NCBI GenBank assembly: GCA_964560325.1
Contig: CAZLLV010000509.1
Location: 1 to 7,910, forward strand
DNA from: CAZLLV01 sp964560325
GTDB lineage: Bacteria; Acidobacteriota; Thermoanaerobaculia; Multivoradales; DATKCC01
Direction of reading: 5' to 3'
Length of the DNA stretch: 7,910 bases
The notes beneath the pieces were generated by a model, which worked only from the letters and a program-made list of their open reading frames with translations, did not search any database and had not been told where the DNA came from. A program made the translations under genes and the position numbers. Numbering within the stretch: the stretch's first letter is position 1; each line of letters begins with the position of its first letter. Of this stretch, positions 1 to 7,386 are shown piece by piece.

Positions 1-1475
1 CCTTCGTCGAGCGCGTCGAGCCCCTCGAACTCGAGGTCGACGACCCGCCGCCGCTCCCCCTCTTCGATCGAGATCGTCAGGTAGAGATCGTTGCCGCGCC
101 GATCGATGTCGGGCGGCGACACGTCGTAGCCTCGGAACCCCTGGAGCGCGTAGTAGGACCGGATGTTGTCGAGGTCGTCGTCGAGCACCGGGTCGACCAG
201 CCGGCCGCTGCCGAGGGCGAGGAGGCGCCGCGGCGACGTCTCCATCAGCTCGGCGAGCTGGTCGTCCGAGACCGCCTCGTTGCCCTCGATCTCGATCTCC
301 TGGAGGGTGAAGACCGGCCCCGGCACCACCTCGAAGCGCAGGTGGAGCGCGCCGTCCTCGCGCAGCTCCTCCTCCCAGTCGACCTCCACCTGCCAGTGCC
401 CCTGCTCCTGGAAGTAGCGGCGGGTCCGGTCGGCGGCCTGGAGCACCAGCGCCTCGTCGTACCCCTGGTCGCCCAGGAACGGCAGCAGGTCGTTGCGGAG
501 AAGCTGCCGGCGCGGGACGCCGACCACCTCGACCTCCACCTTCGGACCGACCTCGATCGGGTAGCTGAGCGCCACCTCGCCGCCCTCGGGCAGGACCTCC
601 TCGCGCGGCGGGTCGACGATGGCGGTGCGGTGGCCCTGCTCGATCAGCCACTCGCGCAGGCGCTCGGCGTCCTCGCGCACCGCGCTCTCACGGTAGAAGT
701 CCCCCGGCCCGACCCGCAGCCGCTCGATGAGCCGGGCGGCGGAGAACGGCGCGATCTCGCCGTCGAAGCCCACGTCGGCGACCCGTGCCCGCGGCCCGGC
801 GTCGACGCGGTAGACGATGCCCGCCCGCTTGCGCTCGTCGTCGACGTCGACCTCCAGGACCACGCCGGCGTCGAAGTAGCCCTGCGCTTCGTACAGCTCC
901 TGGAGCCGGAAGACACCGCGCAGGAGCCGGCTCTCGATCAGCGGCTGTCCGGCGGTCAGCGGGATCTCGCGCTCGAGCTCGCCCTCGCTCAGGCGCCCGA
1001 GCTCACCCTCCACGTCGACCGAGGCGATCTGCACCGCCGCCCACATCACCAGCACCACCTCGACCGCCTCCCCCCCTTCGCCTTCGAGGGCGCCGGGCGC
1101 GATCGGACGGGTGTAGAGCTCGACCTGGTAGGCCGTGCCGGTCGCCTGGAGGTTGCGCAGCGTGCGGCGCACCGCCTTCTCGGTCAGCCGCTCCCCCGGC
1201 CGGAAGGTGACGAGGTCGCGGATCTCTTCCTCGCGCTCGATCGGCGCGTCGCTCCGGACCTCGACCCGCGCGATCCACGGTCCCGCGCCCTCGACCGCGC
1301 CGTCCAGGGCCGGCGGCTCGTCCGGGCGCGTGCCCGGCGGCGCCGGCTCCGCCACCAGCAGCGCCTCGATCGGCGGCTCGACGACCTCGGTCGGCAGCGG
1401 CTCCTCCTGGGCGTGAGCGACCGTGCCCGCCACCAGGGCGAGGAGCAAGGCCAGCGACCGGAAGCGTCTCGCCAT
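1..1475 (-). CDS. TamA/BamA-like Omp85 outer-membrane assembly protein, N-terminal part (cut by window edge)
   Basis: This gene encodes the periplasmic half of an Omp85-family protein, the class that inserts beta-barrel proteins into the outer membrane. My translation gives 491 full codons before the window ends. Residues 1-22 are a signal peptide (basic start, Leu/Ala-rich core, cleavage after Ala-His-Ala). Residues 23-66 are a Pro/Glu-rich linker. A chain of POTRA-like units follows, roughly 67-146, 147-227, 228-310, 311-386, 387-473, and a sixth starting at 474. The clearest is unit five, with EIEIEGNEAVSDDQL. The C-terminal barrel is outside the window. The ATG overlaps the tamB stop by one base (TGATG), with GGAG six bases upstream. 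The pairing with tamB suggests TamA, but six or more POTRAs exceeds the usual three of TamA and five of proteobacterial BamA, so BamA or a hybrid role is possible. The Omp85 assignment is firm; the subtype is not. Confidence 0.9.
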   Translation of the reverse strand, partial: MARRFRSLALLLALVAGTVAHAQEEPLPTEVVEPPIEALLVAEPAPPGTRPDEPPALDGAVEGAGPWIARVEVRSDAPIEREEEIRDLVTFRPGERLTEKAVRRTLRNLQATGTAYQVELYTRPIAPGALEGEGGEAVEVVLVMWAAVQIASVDVEGELGRLSEGELEREIPLTAGQPLIESRLLRGVFRLQELYEAQGYFDAGVVLEVDVDDERKRAGIVYRVDAGPRARVADVGFDGEIAPFSAARLIERLRVGPGDFYRESAVREDAERLREWLIEQGHRTAIVDPPREEVLPEGGEVALSYPIEVGPKVEVEVVGVPRRQLLRNDLLPFLGDQGYDEALVLQAADRTRRYFQEQGHWQVEVDWEEELREDGALHLRFEVVPGPVFTLQEIEIEGNEAVSDDQLAELMETSPRRLLALGSGRLVDPVLDDDLDNIRSYYALQGFRGYDVSPPDIDRRGNDLYLTISIEEGERRRVVDLEFEGLDALDE

Positions 1476-4400
1476 CAGAATCTCCGGTCCCATCGCGCGT
1501 CCACGCGGTACGAGTCGCCCTCGACCGAGGTGAAGATCAGCGTCAGGTTCTCGTCGACCTGCCACTCCACCTGCACCAGGAACTCCTCGGTGGCGGTCGG
1601 CTGGCTGGTGTAGGTCACGAGTACCTCGGACGACAGGCGCTTGCCGATCGTCACGCTGCCGATCGCGCCGCCGGTCTCGCTGGTCACCGGGCTGATGCGG
1701 AGGGTGTCGAAGCCGAAGAGGGTCTCCAGGCGCTCGGAGACGACCGACGCCGCCTGGCCGTAGAGGAAGCGCTCGGCGGTGTCCGAGGCGAAGGTCTCGA
1801 GGTCGGTGATGCCCGGGGTCAGGCCACCCGCGGCCGGCGCCTGGCCGGTCGTCAAGAGCGCCACGACGTCGAGATCGGAGAGCGGCGGGTCGGAGCTCAC
1901 CTGCGCCTGCAGGGTGTCGAGCCGGCCCGAGAGGTTCAGGGTGATGTCGTACTCGCGCACGTCGGTGGTCGCCACCAGGTCGACGATCGGGTCGATGCGG
2001 GTCGGGCTCGCGAAGGTCAGGCGCGCGCGCTCGACCTCGAACTCCGTTTCGGAGTAGACGAGCGTACCGCCGCGGTCGATCTCGATCTCGCCGAAGACGA
2101 TCGGCCGGGCGAGGGTGCCTCGGACCGTCAGCTCCGCCGTGCCGGTGAGATCGGCCAGGTTGTTGCGCACCCGCACCGTGCCGGGAGCGGAGATCGAGAG
2201 CGCGAGCTGGGTGGTCGACTCGACCTCTCCGGTCTCGGCGACCTCCAGCCGGTCGGCTCGCAGCGCGCGCCGCATGATCTGGAAGAGGCTCACCTCGATG
2301 TCCTGCACGTAGTAGGCGCGGTCGAGCTGCACCGTACCGCGCAGCAGCCGGCCGTCCGGGGTCGACAGGAGCGAGAGGGCGGCGTCGGCGCGCAGCCAGA
2401 AGCCCTCCGGGTAGCGCAGCGTCACGCCGTCGAGCGAGGTCTGGAGCGAGTACTCGAGGCCGGCGCCCTGCCCCGTCGCCCACGGCGGCACCACCCGCCC
2501 GGAGGCCAGCATCGTGCCGCCGCCCACCCGCGCCCGCGCCCGGTCGAGGACGATCTGGTTCGGGTAGAAGAGCACCACCGCCGTCAGGTCGTCGAGCGAT
2601 TGCGGGAAGCCGTCGACGATCAGGCTCCCGTCGCGCAGCTCGCCCTGCCCGTCGATCCGCGGTTCCGACAGCGTGCCGCCGACCGACGCCAGCACGTCGA
2701 ACGTGCCCTCCATCTCGAGCTGCGGCACCAGGATCTCGGCCCAGTCGGTCGACACGCTCCCCTGGAGGTTGAGGTCGAGCGGCACGCCCTCGCCGAGGCC
2801 GATCGTGCCCTGGGCGAAGAGCTCGCTAGCGGTCTCCGGCTCCTCCAGGAAGAGCGAGTCGATCGCGATCGCCTCGCCGGTGTAGCGCACCACGACCGGC
2901 TCGACGTTGCGCATCGCGTGGTCCTCGTACTGAACGATCAGCTCGGGCAGCCGCAGGGCGACGCGCAGGTTCTCCGGGTCGCCGAGCTCCCCCTCCACCA
3001 CCAGGCTGCCAGCGAGCCGGCCGTCGAGCTCCTGCGGGACCTCCGGCGCCACGAGCCGCGCCAGGTCGCCGAGGCGCGAGGTCGCGAGCTCGAACGAGAG
3101 GTCGGCGCGCTCGGTGTCGAGCCGCCCGCCCCCTTCGAGGGTGACGAGTCCGGCGAGCCCGCCCTCCGCCACCACCTGCTCGCCGTCCCAGACGATCTCC
3201 AGCGCGGCGGCGCGTTCGCCGGTCGCGAGCGAGCGGCCCTGGACGGTGAGGCCGGAGCTCTCCAGCCGCAGCCGGGCCTCGGGCGCCTCGAGCGTCCCCT
3301 CGACGTCGGCCACCAGCGACAGGGTGCCGGCCACGTCGCCGGAAAGGCGCCCGGCGAACGGATCCTCGGTCAGGTCGAGCGACGGCGCCTCGACCCGAAA
3401 ATCGATCGCGCCGCTCCCCCGGTCGAGCACGCCGGCGACGGTCAGGTCGCCCGCATCCGAGCGGATCACGCCGCGTTCGACGGTCACGCGGCCGGGGTCG
3501 AACGCGAGCTCGACCAGCAGCAGGTCGACCTCGAACCCGGCGATCACCGCCGGCTCGACCGCCAGGTCGGTCCGGCCGGAGAGATCCTCGCCGGCACCCG
3601 ACAGCTCGAGCCGCCCCGAGATCGGCCCGTCGACCGGCAGCTCGAAGGGGAGCCAGGCGGCGAGCCTCTCGTCCGCCGGCCAGGAGGCGGCGTCGATCGT
3701 CAGGTCGAGCGCGGCGTCCGGTCCCGCCTCCTCGAACGGCACCGAGCCGGTCACCATCAGCGCGCCGCCGTCCGAGGCCGCCTGGAGCCGCAGGTCGCTC
3801 ACTCCTCGGGTCGAGACCGAGAGCGATCCCGCCACCTGATCGGCCACCAGGCCCGGGCTCTCGACGTCGTAGAGATCGAACGTGGCGCCGACCGTGACGC
3901 CGGCCGGGCGGATGCGGAGCACCCCCTCGGCCTCGCCCCGTCCCGCGGTCGGCAGCCAGGCCGGTGCACCGCCGTCCTCCTCTTCGACCGGCACCAGCGT
4001 CGCGAGCTGCCCGGCGTTCGAGGTCGCGAGGTCCCAGCGGAACCGGCCCGCGCGCTCGGAGATGTCGAAGGAGCCGTCGGCGTGGAGCACCTGCGAGCCG
4101 CTCTCGGAGACCAGCCGCAAGGCGGCCGTCCGGACCACGCCGCGGTCGATCTCGAGCGGCACGTGACCGGTCAGGGCGAGACCCTCCGTCAGCGGGCCCT
4201 GGCGCACCGAGTCGACGAACAGGTCGGCCCACCCGCTGCCCTCCTCCGGCGCCTCGGTCGTGAAGCGGTAGCTCACGTCGCCGCGCAGGCTACCGTGCAC
4301 GCCCTCGAGGTCGAGCCCCTGGTCGGCGACCAGCGTCCGGAGGTCGAGGCCGGCGAGGGAGAGGTCGACCCCGACCGGCCGCGGCTCCTCCTGGAGCTCG

Positions 4401-5602
4401 ACCGTCACCAGCCCGGAGAGCGAGCCGCCGGCGTAGCTCGCCGTCGCGATCTCGTAGCGCAGGCTCTCCGGTAGGACCCGGAGCTCGCCGGCGACGTTCC
4501 GGAGCACGCGGTCGGCGAGGTCGAGCCGCTCGGAGAGGAGCCGGCCCTGGACCGACCAGCCGTCCGGCGCCCAGAGCAGCTCGCCGTCGAACCGGAGCGG
4601 CCCCTCGGCCGGCAGCTCGCCGGTCTCGTCGCGCTCGAGGTACCCGAGGTGCTCGGCGAGACGGACCCGGGCGTCGGCTGCGAGGTCGAGCTCCAGGCGC
4701 CGCTCGGTCTCGGGCACCATCAGCACGCCGGACGTGCGGGCTCGCAGGTGGGGACCGTTGATCAGGATCCGCTCGAAATCGATCCGCCGCGCGCCGAAGC
4801 GGGCGCGGGCCGAGAAGGTGAACGGATACGGCTCGCCTCCGGGGAGCGTGACCCGGGCGTCCTGGGCCGTCACCAGCCCTTCGAGGGCGAGGCCGGCGTC
4901 CGGACCTTCGCCGGCGATCGCCTCCGACTCCACACCGGTCAAGCGCGCGAAGATCGACCGGGCCTCGAAGTCGAGCGGCAGCTCCATGGCGTTGAACCAG
5001 AGCACGCCTTCCTGCGCCACCAGCGCTCCGAGGTGGACCTCCATGCGGCTCGGTCCGCCCGTGTCCCGGCCGAAGCGGGGGAGGTTGTTGGTCCCGTCCT
5101 CGCGCACCCGGACGTCGACCTCCGGCCCGGTCGCCATCACCTGCTCGACCTCGAGGACCGGGTCGCGCCAGTCGGTCCACTCCTCGAGCCTCATCTGGAC
5201 CAGGAGGTGGGGAATGCGGGCGAACGGCCGCGCGTCCGGTCCGTCCCGCTCGACGTCGCCCGGGACCACCACGTCCCACGCCTCGATGGTCAGGGGGAAC
5301 ATCGACCAGGAGACGCGGCCGACCTCGACGTCGCGCCCGAAGAACTCCGAGAGCCGGGCCTCGAGGAGCAGCGCGCCCCGCTCGCGGGCGTCGTCGCTCT
5401 CGAGCCAGAGGTAGACGCCGGCCAGGAGCAGAACGACCAGGAGCAGCAGGTAGAACGGAAAGCGGAGCAGACAGCCGCAACCCGGGCGGTGCCGGCGGCT
5501 ACCCTCTTCGTCCTCCGCCGCGCCCTCTTCCCGCTCCTCGGCGAAGTACTCTTCGTCGAAGTCGCGGGCGGCGTCGCCGTCGGTCCGTTCGTCCGCGCTC
5601 AT
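1475..5602 (-). CDS. tamB: TamB-type translocation and assembly module protein (DUF490)
   Basis: TamB is a large protein anchored in the inner membrane. It spans the periplasm as a lipid-lined beta-taco and works with an Omp85 partner in outer-membrane protein assembly or lipid transport (family knowledge). The product is 1375 residues, near the E. coli length. Residues 1-47 are cytoplasmic and very acidic, ending in a basic patch and Gly-Cys-Gly-Cys. About 48-67 is one membrane helix (FPFYLLLLVVLLLAGVYLWL). Residues 80-160 resemble the AsmA/TamB N-terminus. The middle is alternating beta-strand sequence. From about 980 onward lies the conserved TamB domain, including LDDLTAVVLFYPNQIVLD and, near the end, LSDLDVVALLTTGQAP; the protein ends in Phe. 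The reading frame stays open for 277 codons upstream inside nadK. I chose the ATG at 5602 because it overlaps the nadK stop (ATGA) and gives the expected N-terminal topology. The Omp85 gene follows directly. Confidence 0.93.
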   Translation of the reverse strand: MSADERTDGDAARDFDEEYFAEEREEGAAEDEEGSRRHRPGCGCLLRFPFYLLLLVVLLLAGVYLWLESDDARERGALLLEARLSEFFGRDVEVGRVSWSMFPLTIEAWDVVVPGDVERDGPDARPFARIPHLLVQMRLEEWTDWRDPVLEVEQVMATGPEVDVRVREDGTNNLPRFGRDTGGPSRMEVHLGALVAQEGVLWFNAMELPLDFEARSIFARLTGVESEAIAGEGPDAGLALEGLVTAQDARVTLPGGEPYPFTFSARARFGARRIDFERILINGPHLRARTSGVLMVPETERRLELDLAADARVRLAEHLGYLERDETGELPAEGPLRFDGELLWAPDGWSVQGRLLSERLDLADRVLRNVAGELRVLPESLRYEIATASYAGGSLSGLVTVELQEEPRPVGVDLSLAGLDLRTLVADQGLDLEGVHGSLRGDVSYRFTTEAPEEGSGWADLFVDSVRQGPLTEGLALTGHVPLEIDRGVVRTAALRLVSESGSQVLHADGSFDISERAGRFRWDLATSNAGQLATLVPVEEEDGGAPAWLPTAGRGEAEGVLRIRPAGVTVGATFDLYDVESPGLVADQVAGSLSVSTRGVSDLRLQAASDGGALMVTGSVPFEEAGPDAALDLTIDAASWPADERLAAWLPFELPVDGPISGRLELSGAGEDLSGRTDLAVEPAVIAGFEVDLLLVELAFDPGRVTVERGVIRSDAGDLTVAGVLDRGSGAIDFRVEAPSLDLTEDPFAGRLSGDVAGTLSLVADVEGTLEAPEARLRLESSGLTVQGRSLATGERAAALEIVWDGEQVVAEGGLAGLVTLEGGGRLDTERADLSFELATSRLGDLARLVAPEVPQELDGRLAGSLVVEGELGDPENLRVALRLPELIVQYEDHAMRNVEPVVVRYTGEAIAIDSLFLEEPETASELFAQGTIGLGEGVPLDLNLQGSVSTDWAEILVPQLEMEGTFDVLASVGGTLSEPRIDGQGELRDGSLIVDGFPQSLDDLTAVVLFYPNQIVLDRARARVGGGTMLASGRVVPPWATGQGAGLEYSLQTSLDGVTLRYPEGFWLRADAALSLLSTPDGRLLRGTVQLDRAYYVQDIEVSLFQIMRRALRADRLEVAETGEVESTTQLALSISAPGTVRVRNNLADLTGTAELTVRGTLARPIVFGEIEIDRGGTLVYSETEFEVERARLTFASPTRIDPIVDLVATTDVREYDITLNLSGRLDTLQAQVSSDPPLSDLDVVALLTTGQAPAAGGLTPGITDLETFASDTAERFLYGQAASVVSERLETLFGFDTLRISPVTSETGGAIGSVTIGKRLSSEVLVTYTSQPTATEEFLVQVEWQVDENLTLIFTSVEGDSYRVDARWDRRF

Positions 5603-6513
5603 CCTCCCCCGCCCCCGCCACGCGCGGACGGGTCCGGCGACTCCGGAGCGCCGATCGGCCCACCCCAGCGCAGCTTGCTCCGCAGACTGTCGTAGAAGGT
5701 GCGGCCGGTCACCTTGACCAGGCGCACCGCCCGGTCCGACCGCGAGACGGCGAATCGGTCCTCGAACCCCATCGTCGTGCCCTCCTGCCCGTCGAGGGTC
5801 AGGTAGACCTCCTCGCGCGGCGTCTCCAGCGTGACCTCGACGCGCTCCTGGTCGGGCACCACGACCGGGCGCTGCGACAGGGTGTGGGGGCAGATGGGGG
5901 TGACCACGGCGACCGGCAGGAGCGGGAAGAGGATCGGCCCGCCGGCGGAGAGGTTGTAGGCGGTCGAGCCGGTCGGCGTCGAGACGATCAGCCCGTCGGC
6001 GCGGTAGCGGGCCACGTCCACCCCGGCGACCGCCACGTCGAGCTCGATGATCCGGGCGAGCGCGCTCTTCGCGATCACCACGTCGTTCAGGACGCGGTAG
6101 CGGGGGGCCGAGGAGCCGTTGGCGCGGATCACCTCGACGTCGAAGAGCGCCCGCTCCTCGATCCCGTACTCGCCGCTCAACACCTTGACCAGGTTCGGGT
6201 AGAGCTCCCCCCGGCCGACCTCGGTCAGGAAGCCGAGCCGGCCCAGGTTGACCCCCAGGATCGGCACGCCGGCGGCGACCGACCGGGCGACCGAGAGCAT
6301 GGTGCCGTCGCCGCCCAGCACCACCACCAGGTCGTACGGCCTCTCGGGATCGAAGACCTCGATGTCGCGCGGCTCGCGGGCGCGCAGGGCGGCGGCGTCG
6401 AGCGCCACCTCCAGGTTCCGGCGGCCCATCCACTCCGCCAGCTCGTGGGCGGTCTGGATCGCCTCGCGGCTGCTCGCCTTCGCCACCACCGCGATCCGCC
6501 GAAAGCCGCTCAC
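5599..6513 (-). CDS. nadK: NAD kinase
   Basis: NAD kinase phosphorylates NAD+ to NADP+ using ATP or polyphosphate in the cytoplasm and is the only de novo source of NADP. The 304-residue product carries the family signatures: the phosphate-binding GGDGT at 67-71 followed by GVNLGRLGFLTEV (87-99), Asn-Asp at 143-144 in VLNDVVI, the NAD-site stretch DGLIVSTPTGSTAYNLSAGG (173-192), and HTLSQRPVVVP around 210-220. The length is typical. The start is a GTG that overlaps the tlyA stop by four bases (GTGA), with a strong GGAGG seven bases upstream; the protein then opens in the usual way with RRIAVVAK. The last 16 residues are a Pro/Gly-rich tail ending in six glycines, which is not part of the conserved fold and is encoded by the G-rich tract serving tamB initiation. 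The stop overlaps the tamB ATG by four bases. Confidence 0.97.
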   Translation of the reverse strand: MSGFRRIAVVAKASSREAIQTAHELAEWMGRRNLEVALDAAALRAREPRDIEVFDPERPYDLVVVLGGDGTMLSVARSVAAGVPILGVNLGRLGFLTEVGRGELYPNLVKVLSGEYGIEERALFDVEVIRANGSSAPRYRVLNDVVIAKSALARIIELDVAVAGVDVARYRADGLIVSTPTGSTAYNLSAGGPILFPLLPVAVVTPICPHTLSQRPVVVPDQERVEVTLETPREEVYLTLDGQEGTTMGFEDRFAVSRSDRAVRLVKVTGRTFYDSLRSKLRWGGPIGAPESPDPSARGGGGGG

Positions 6514-7250
6514 GATCCGCCCTCCGCGCGGAAGAACGCGAACGCCTCGCGGTTGCCGCCGGTCCCCGGCACCTCCGAGTCCACGACGCCGATCCGCTCC
6601 AGGCCGCCCAGCGCGGCGAGGGCGTCCACCGTCTCCGCGATCACCCGCGTCCGCACCGCCTCGTCGCGCACGATCCCGCCTTTGCCGACCTGCTCGCGCC
6701 CGGCCTCGAACTGCGGCTTGACGAGGGTGAGCAGCTCGCCGCCCGGCCGCGCGAGATGCGGCAGCAGCGCCGGCACCACCTTGGTGAGGGAGATGAACGA
6801 CACGTCGACGGTGAAGAGGTCGATCGCCTCCGGCAGGGCGTCGGGCTCGAGATAGCGTACGTTGATCCGTTCCATCACGACCACCCGCGGGTCCGTCCGC
6901 AGCCGGTAGTCGAGCTGTCCGTAGCCGACGTCGACCGCGTAGACCCGCTCCGCGCCGCGCTGGAGCAGGCAGTCGGTGAAGCCGCCGGTCGACGCTCCCA
7001 CGTCGAGACAGACCCGTCCCGCCACGGCGACGCCGAAGTGATCGAGCGCCGCCTCCAGCTTGCGGCCGGCCCGGGAAGCGTACGGCTCCCCCCGCGCGAC
7101 CACCGCGAGAAGCGACTCGTCGGCCACCGGCGTGCCCGGCTTGTCGACCCGCCGTCCGTCGACCTCCACCGACCCGGCCATCACCGCGCGGCGCGCACGC
7201 TCGCGGCTGGGGAAGAGACCTCGCTGCACCAGGAGTTGGTCGAGTCGCAC
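6510..7250 (-). CDS. tlyA: TlyA-family rRNA (cytidine-2'-O-)methyltransferase
   Basis: TlyA proteins methylate ribose 2'-O positions of cytidines in 16S and/or 23S rRNA and are often misannotated as hemolysins. The 246-residue product has an N-terminal S4 RNA-binding domain (about 1-58, RLDQLLVQRGLFPSRERARR) and then an FtsJ-like Rossmann methyltransferase. The SAM-binding motif is DVGASTGGFTDCLL (83-96), followed by AVDVGYGQLDYRL. The four catalytic residues match the K-D-K-E set known from Mycobacterium TlyA: Lys64 (SRAGRK), Asp149 (TVDVSF), Lys178 (LVKPQFEAG) and Glu235 (NREAF). The frame is open further upstream, to a GTG at 7340, but that codon lies inside the likely -10 box and the extra residues are Arg/Ala-rich and not family-like, so I chose the GTG at 7250, just before RLDQLL. 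Its ribosome binding site is weak (GGA only). The gene overlaps nadK by four bases, a pairing seen in many bacteria. Confidence 0.95.
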   Translation of the reverse strand: MRLDQLLVQRGLFPSRERARRAVMAGSVEVDGRRVDKPGTPVADESLLAVVARGEPYASRAGRKLEAALDHFGVAVAGRVCLDVGASTGGFTDCLLQRGAERVYAVDVGYGQLDYRLRTDPRVVVMERINVRYLEPDALPEAIDLFTVDVSFISLTKVVPALLPHLARPGGELLTLVKPQFEAGREQVGKGGIVRDEAVRTRVIAETVDALAALGGLERIGVVDSEVPGTGGNREAFAFFRAEGGS

Positions 7251-7293
7251 GGAATGCGTCCAGGCTGAGCCACGCGCGGCGATTGCAAACCGC

Positions 7294-7317
7294 CGGCCAC
7301 GGCGCGCACCGCGGCCG
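7294..7317 (-). promoter_or_regulatory. Strong hairpin in the tlyA leader
   Basis: The minus-strand RNA would read CGGCCGCGG, a 6-base loop, then CCGUGGCCG: nine pairs including one G-U. It begins only a few bases after the inferred transcription start and ends 43 bases before the tlyA start. A second weaker stem (CGGCG at 7295-7291 with CGCCG at 7281-7277) shares two bases with it. It could protect the 5' end or modulate expression. In such GC-rich DNA a stem of this size could also be chance. Confidence 0.3.
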
Positions 7318-7330
7318 AGGCGCGCCTGGG

Positions 7331-7339
7331 AGTATAGCA
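7331..7339 (-). promoter_or_regulatory. Extended -10 promoter element for the tlyA-nadK-tamB-Omp85 operon
   Basis: On the minus strand the sequence TGCTATACT matches an extended -10 (TGn followed by TATACT, five of six with the sigma-70 consensus). It stands out because the surroundings are almost pure G/C. An AT-rich patch (AATTTTAG, around 7352-7359) lies at the -35 distance but is not a good TTGACA match, as expected when an extended -10 is used. A start near 7324 would leave a leader of about 75 bases before the tlyA GTG. This assumes a sigma-70-like consensus applies in this organism. Confidence 0.5.
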
Positions 7340-7386
7340 CCGGAGCGGCGAGCTAAAATTCTGTGGCAACGGGAGTTAGGCGAGGA

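Larger units (their letters stand above)
7251..7386. other. Intergenic region between the Trm112-family gene and tlyA
   Basis: This is the longest non-coding stretch in the window (136 bases). It holds the inferred extended -10 element and the leader hairpin listed separately. I see no terminator for the Trm112-family gene in it, so read-through into the tlyA operon is possible. I find no small ORF with a convincing ribosome binding site. Confidence 0.6.

Noticed and set aside
342..1613. 423-codon open frame on the plus strand
   Set aside because: It is antisense to the Omp85 gene. The minus strand there encodes a clean signal peptide and POTRA repeats; the plus-strand product is a low-complexity Arg/Leu/Asp/Gly mix typical of shadow frames in GC-rich DNA.
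2826..4232. 468-codon minus-strand frame overlapping tamB
   Set aside because: It is an alternate frame of tamB, very rich in Arg, Gly and Ala; the tamB frame encodes the conserved family sequence through this region.
2600..4474. 624-codon open frame on the plus strand
   Set aside because: It is antisense to tamB, with composition dominated by Arg, Glu, Leu, Gly and Ala and no recognisable motif. Long antisense frames are expected from the codon bias of the real gene.
5603..6433. Extension of the tamB frame 277 codons upstream, giving 1652 residues
   Set aside because: This part is nadK read in another frame. It lacks family sequence, and the ATG at 5602 gives the expected TamB topology and overlaps the nadK stop.
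5884..6855. 323-codon plus-strand frame
   Set aside because: It is antisense to nadK and tlyA, both of which have unmistakable catalytic motifs.
7251..7340. Upstream GTG at 7340 as an alternative tlyA start
   Set aside because: It would place the start codon inside the likely -10 element and add 30 residues of non-family sequence ahead of the S4 domain.
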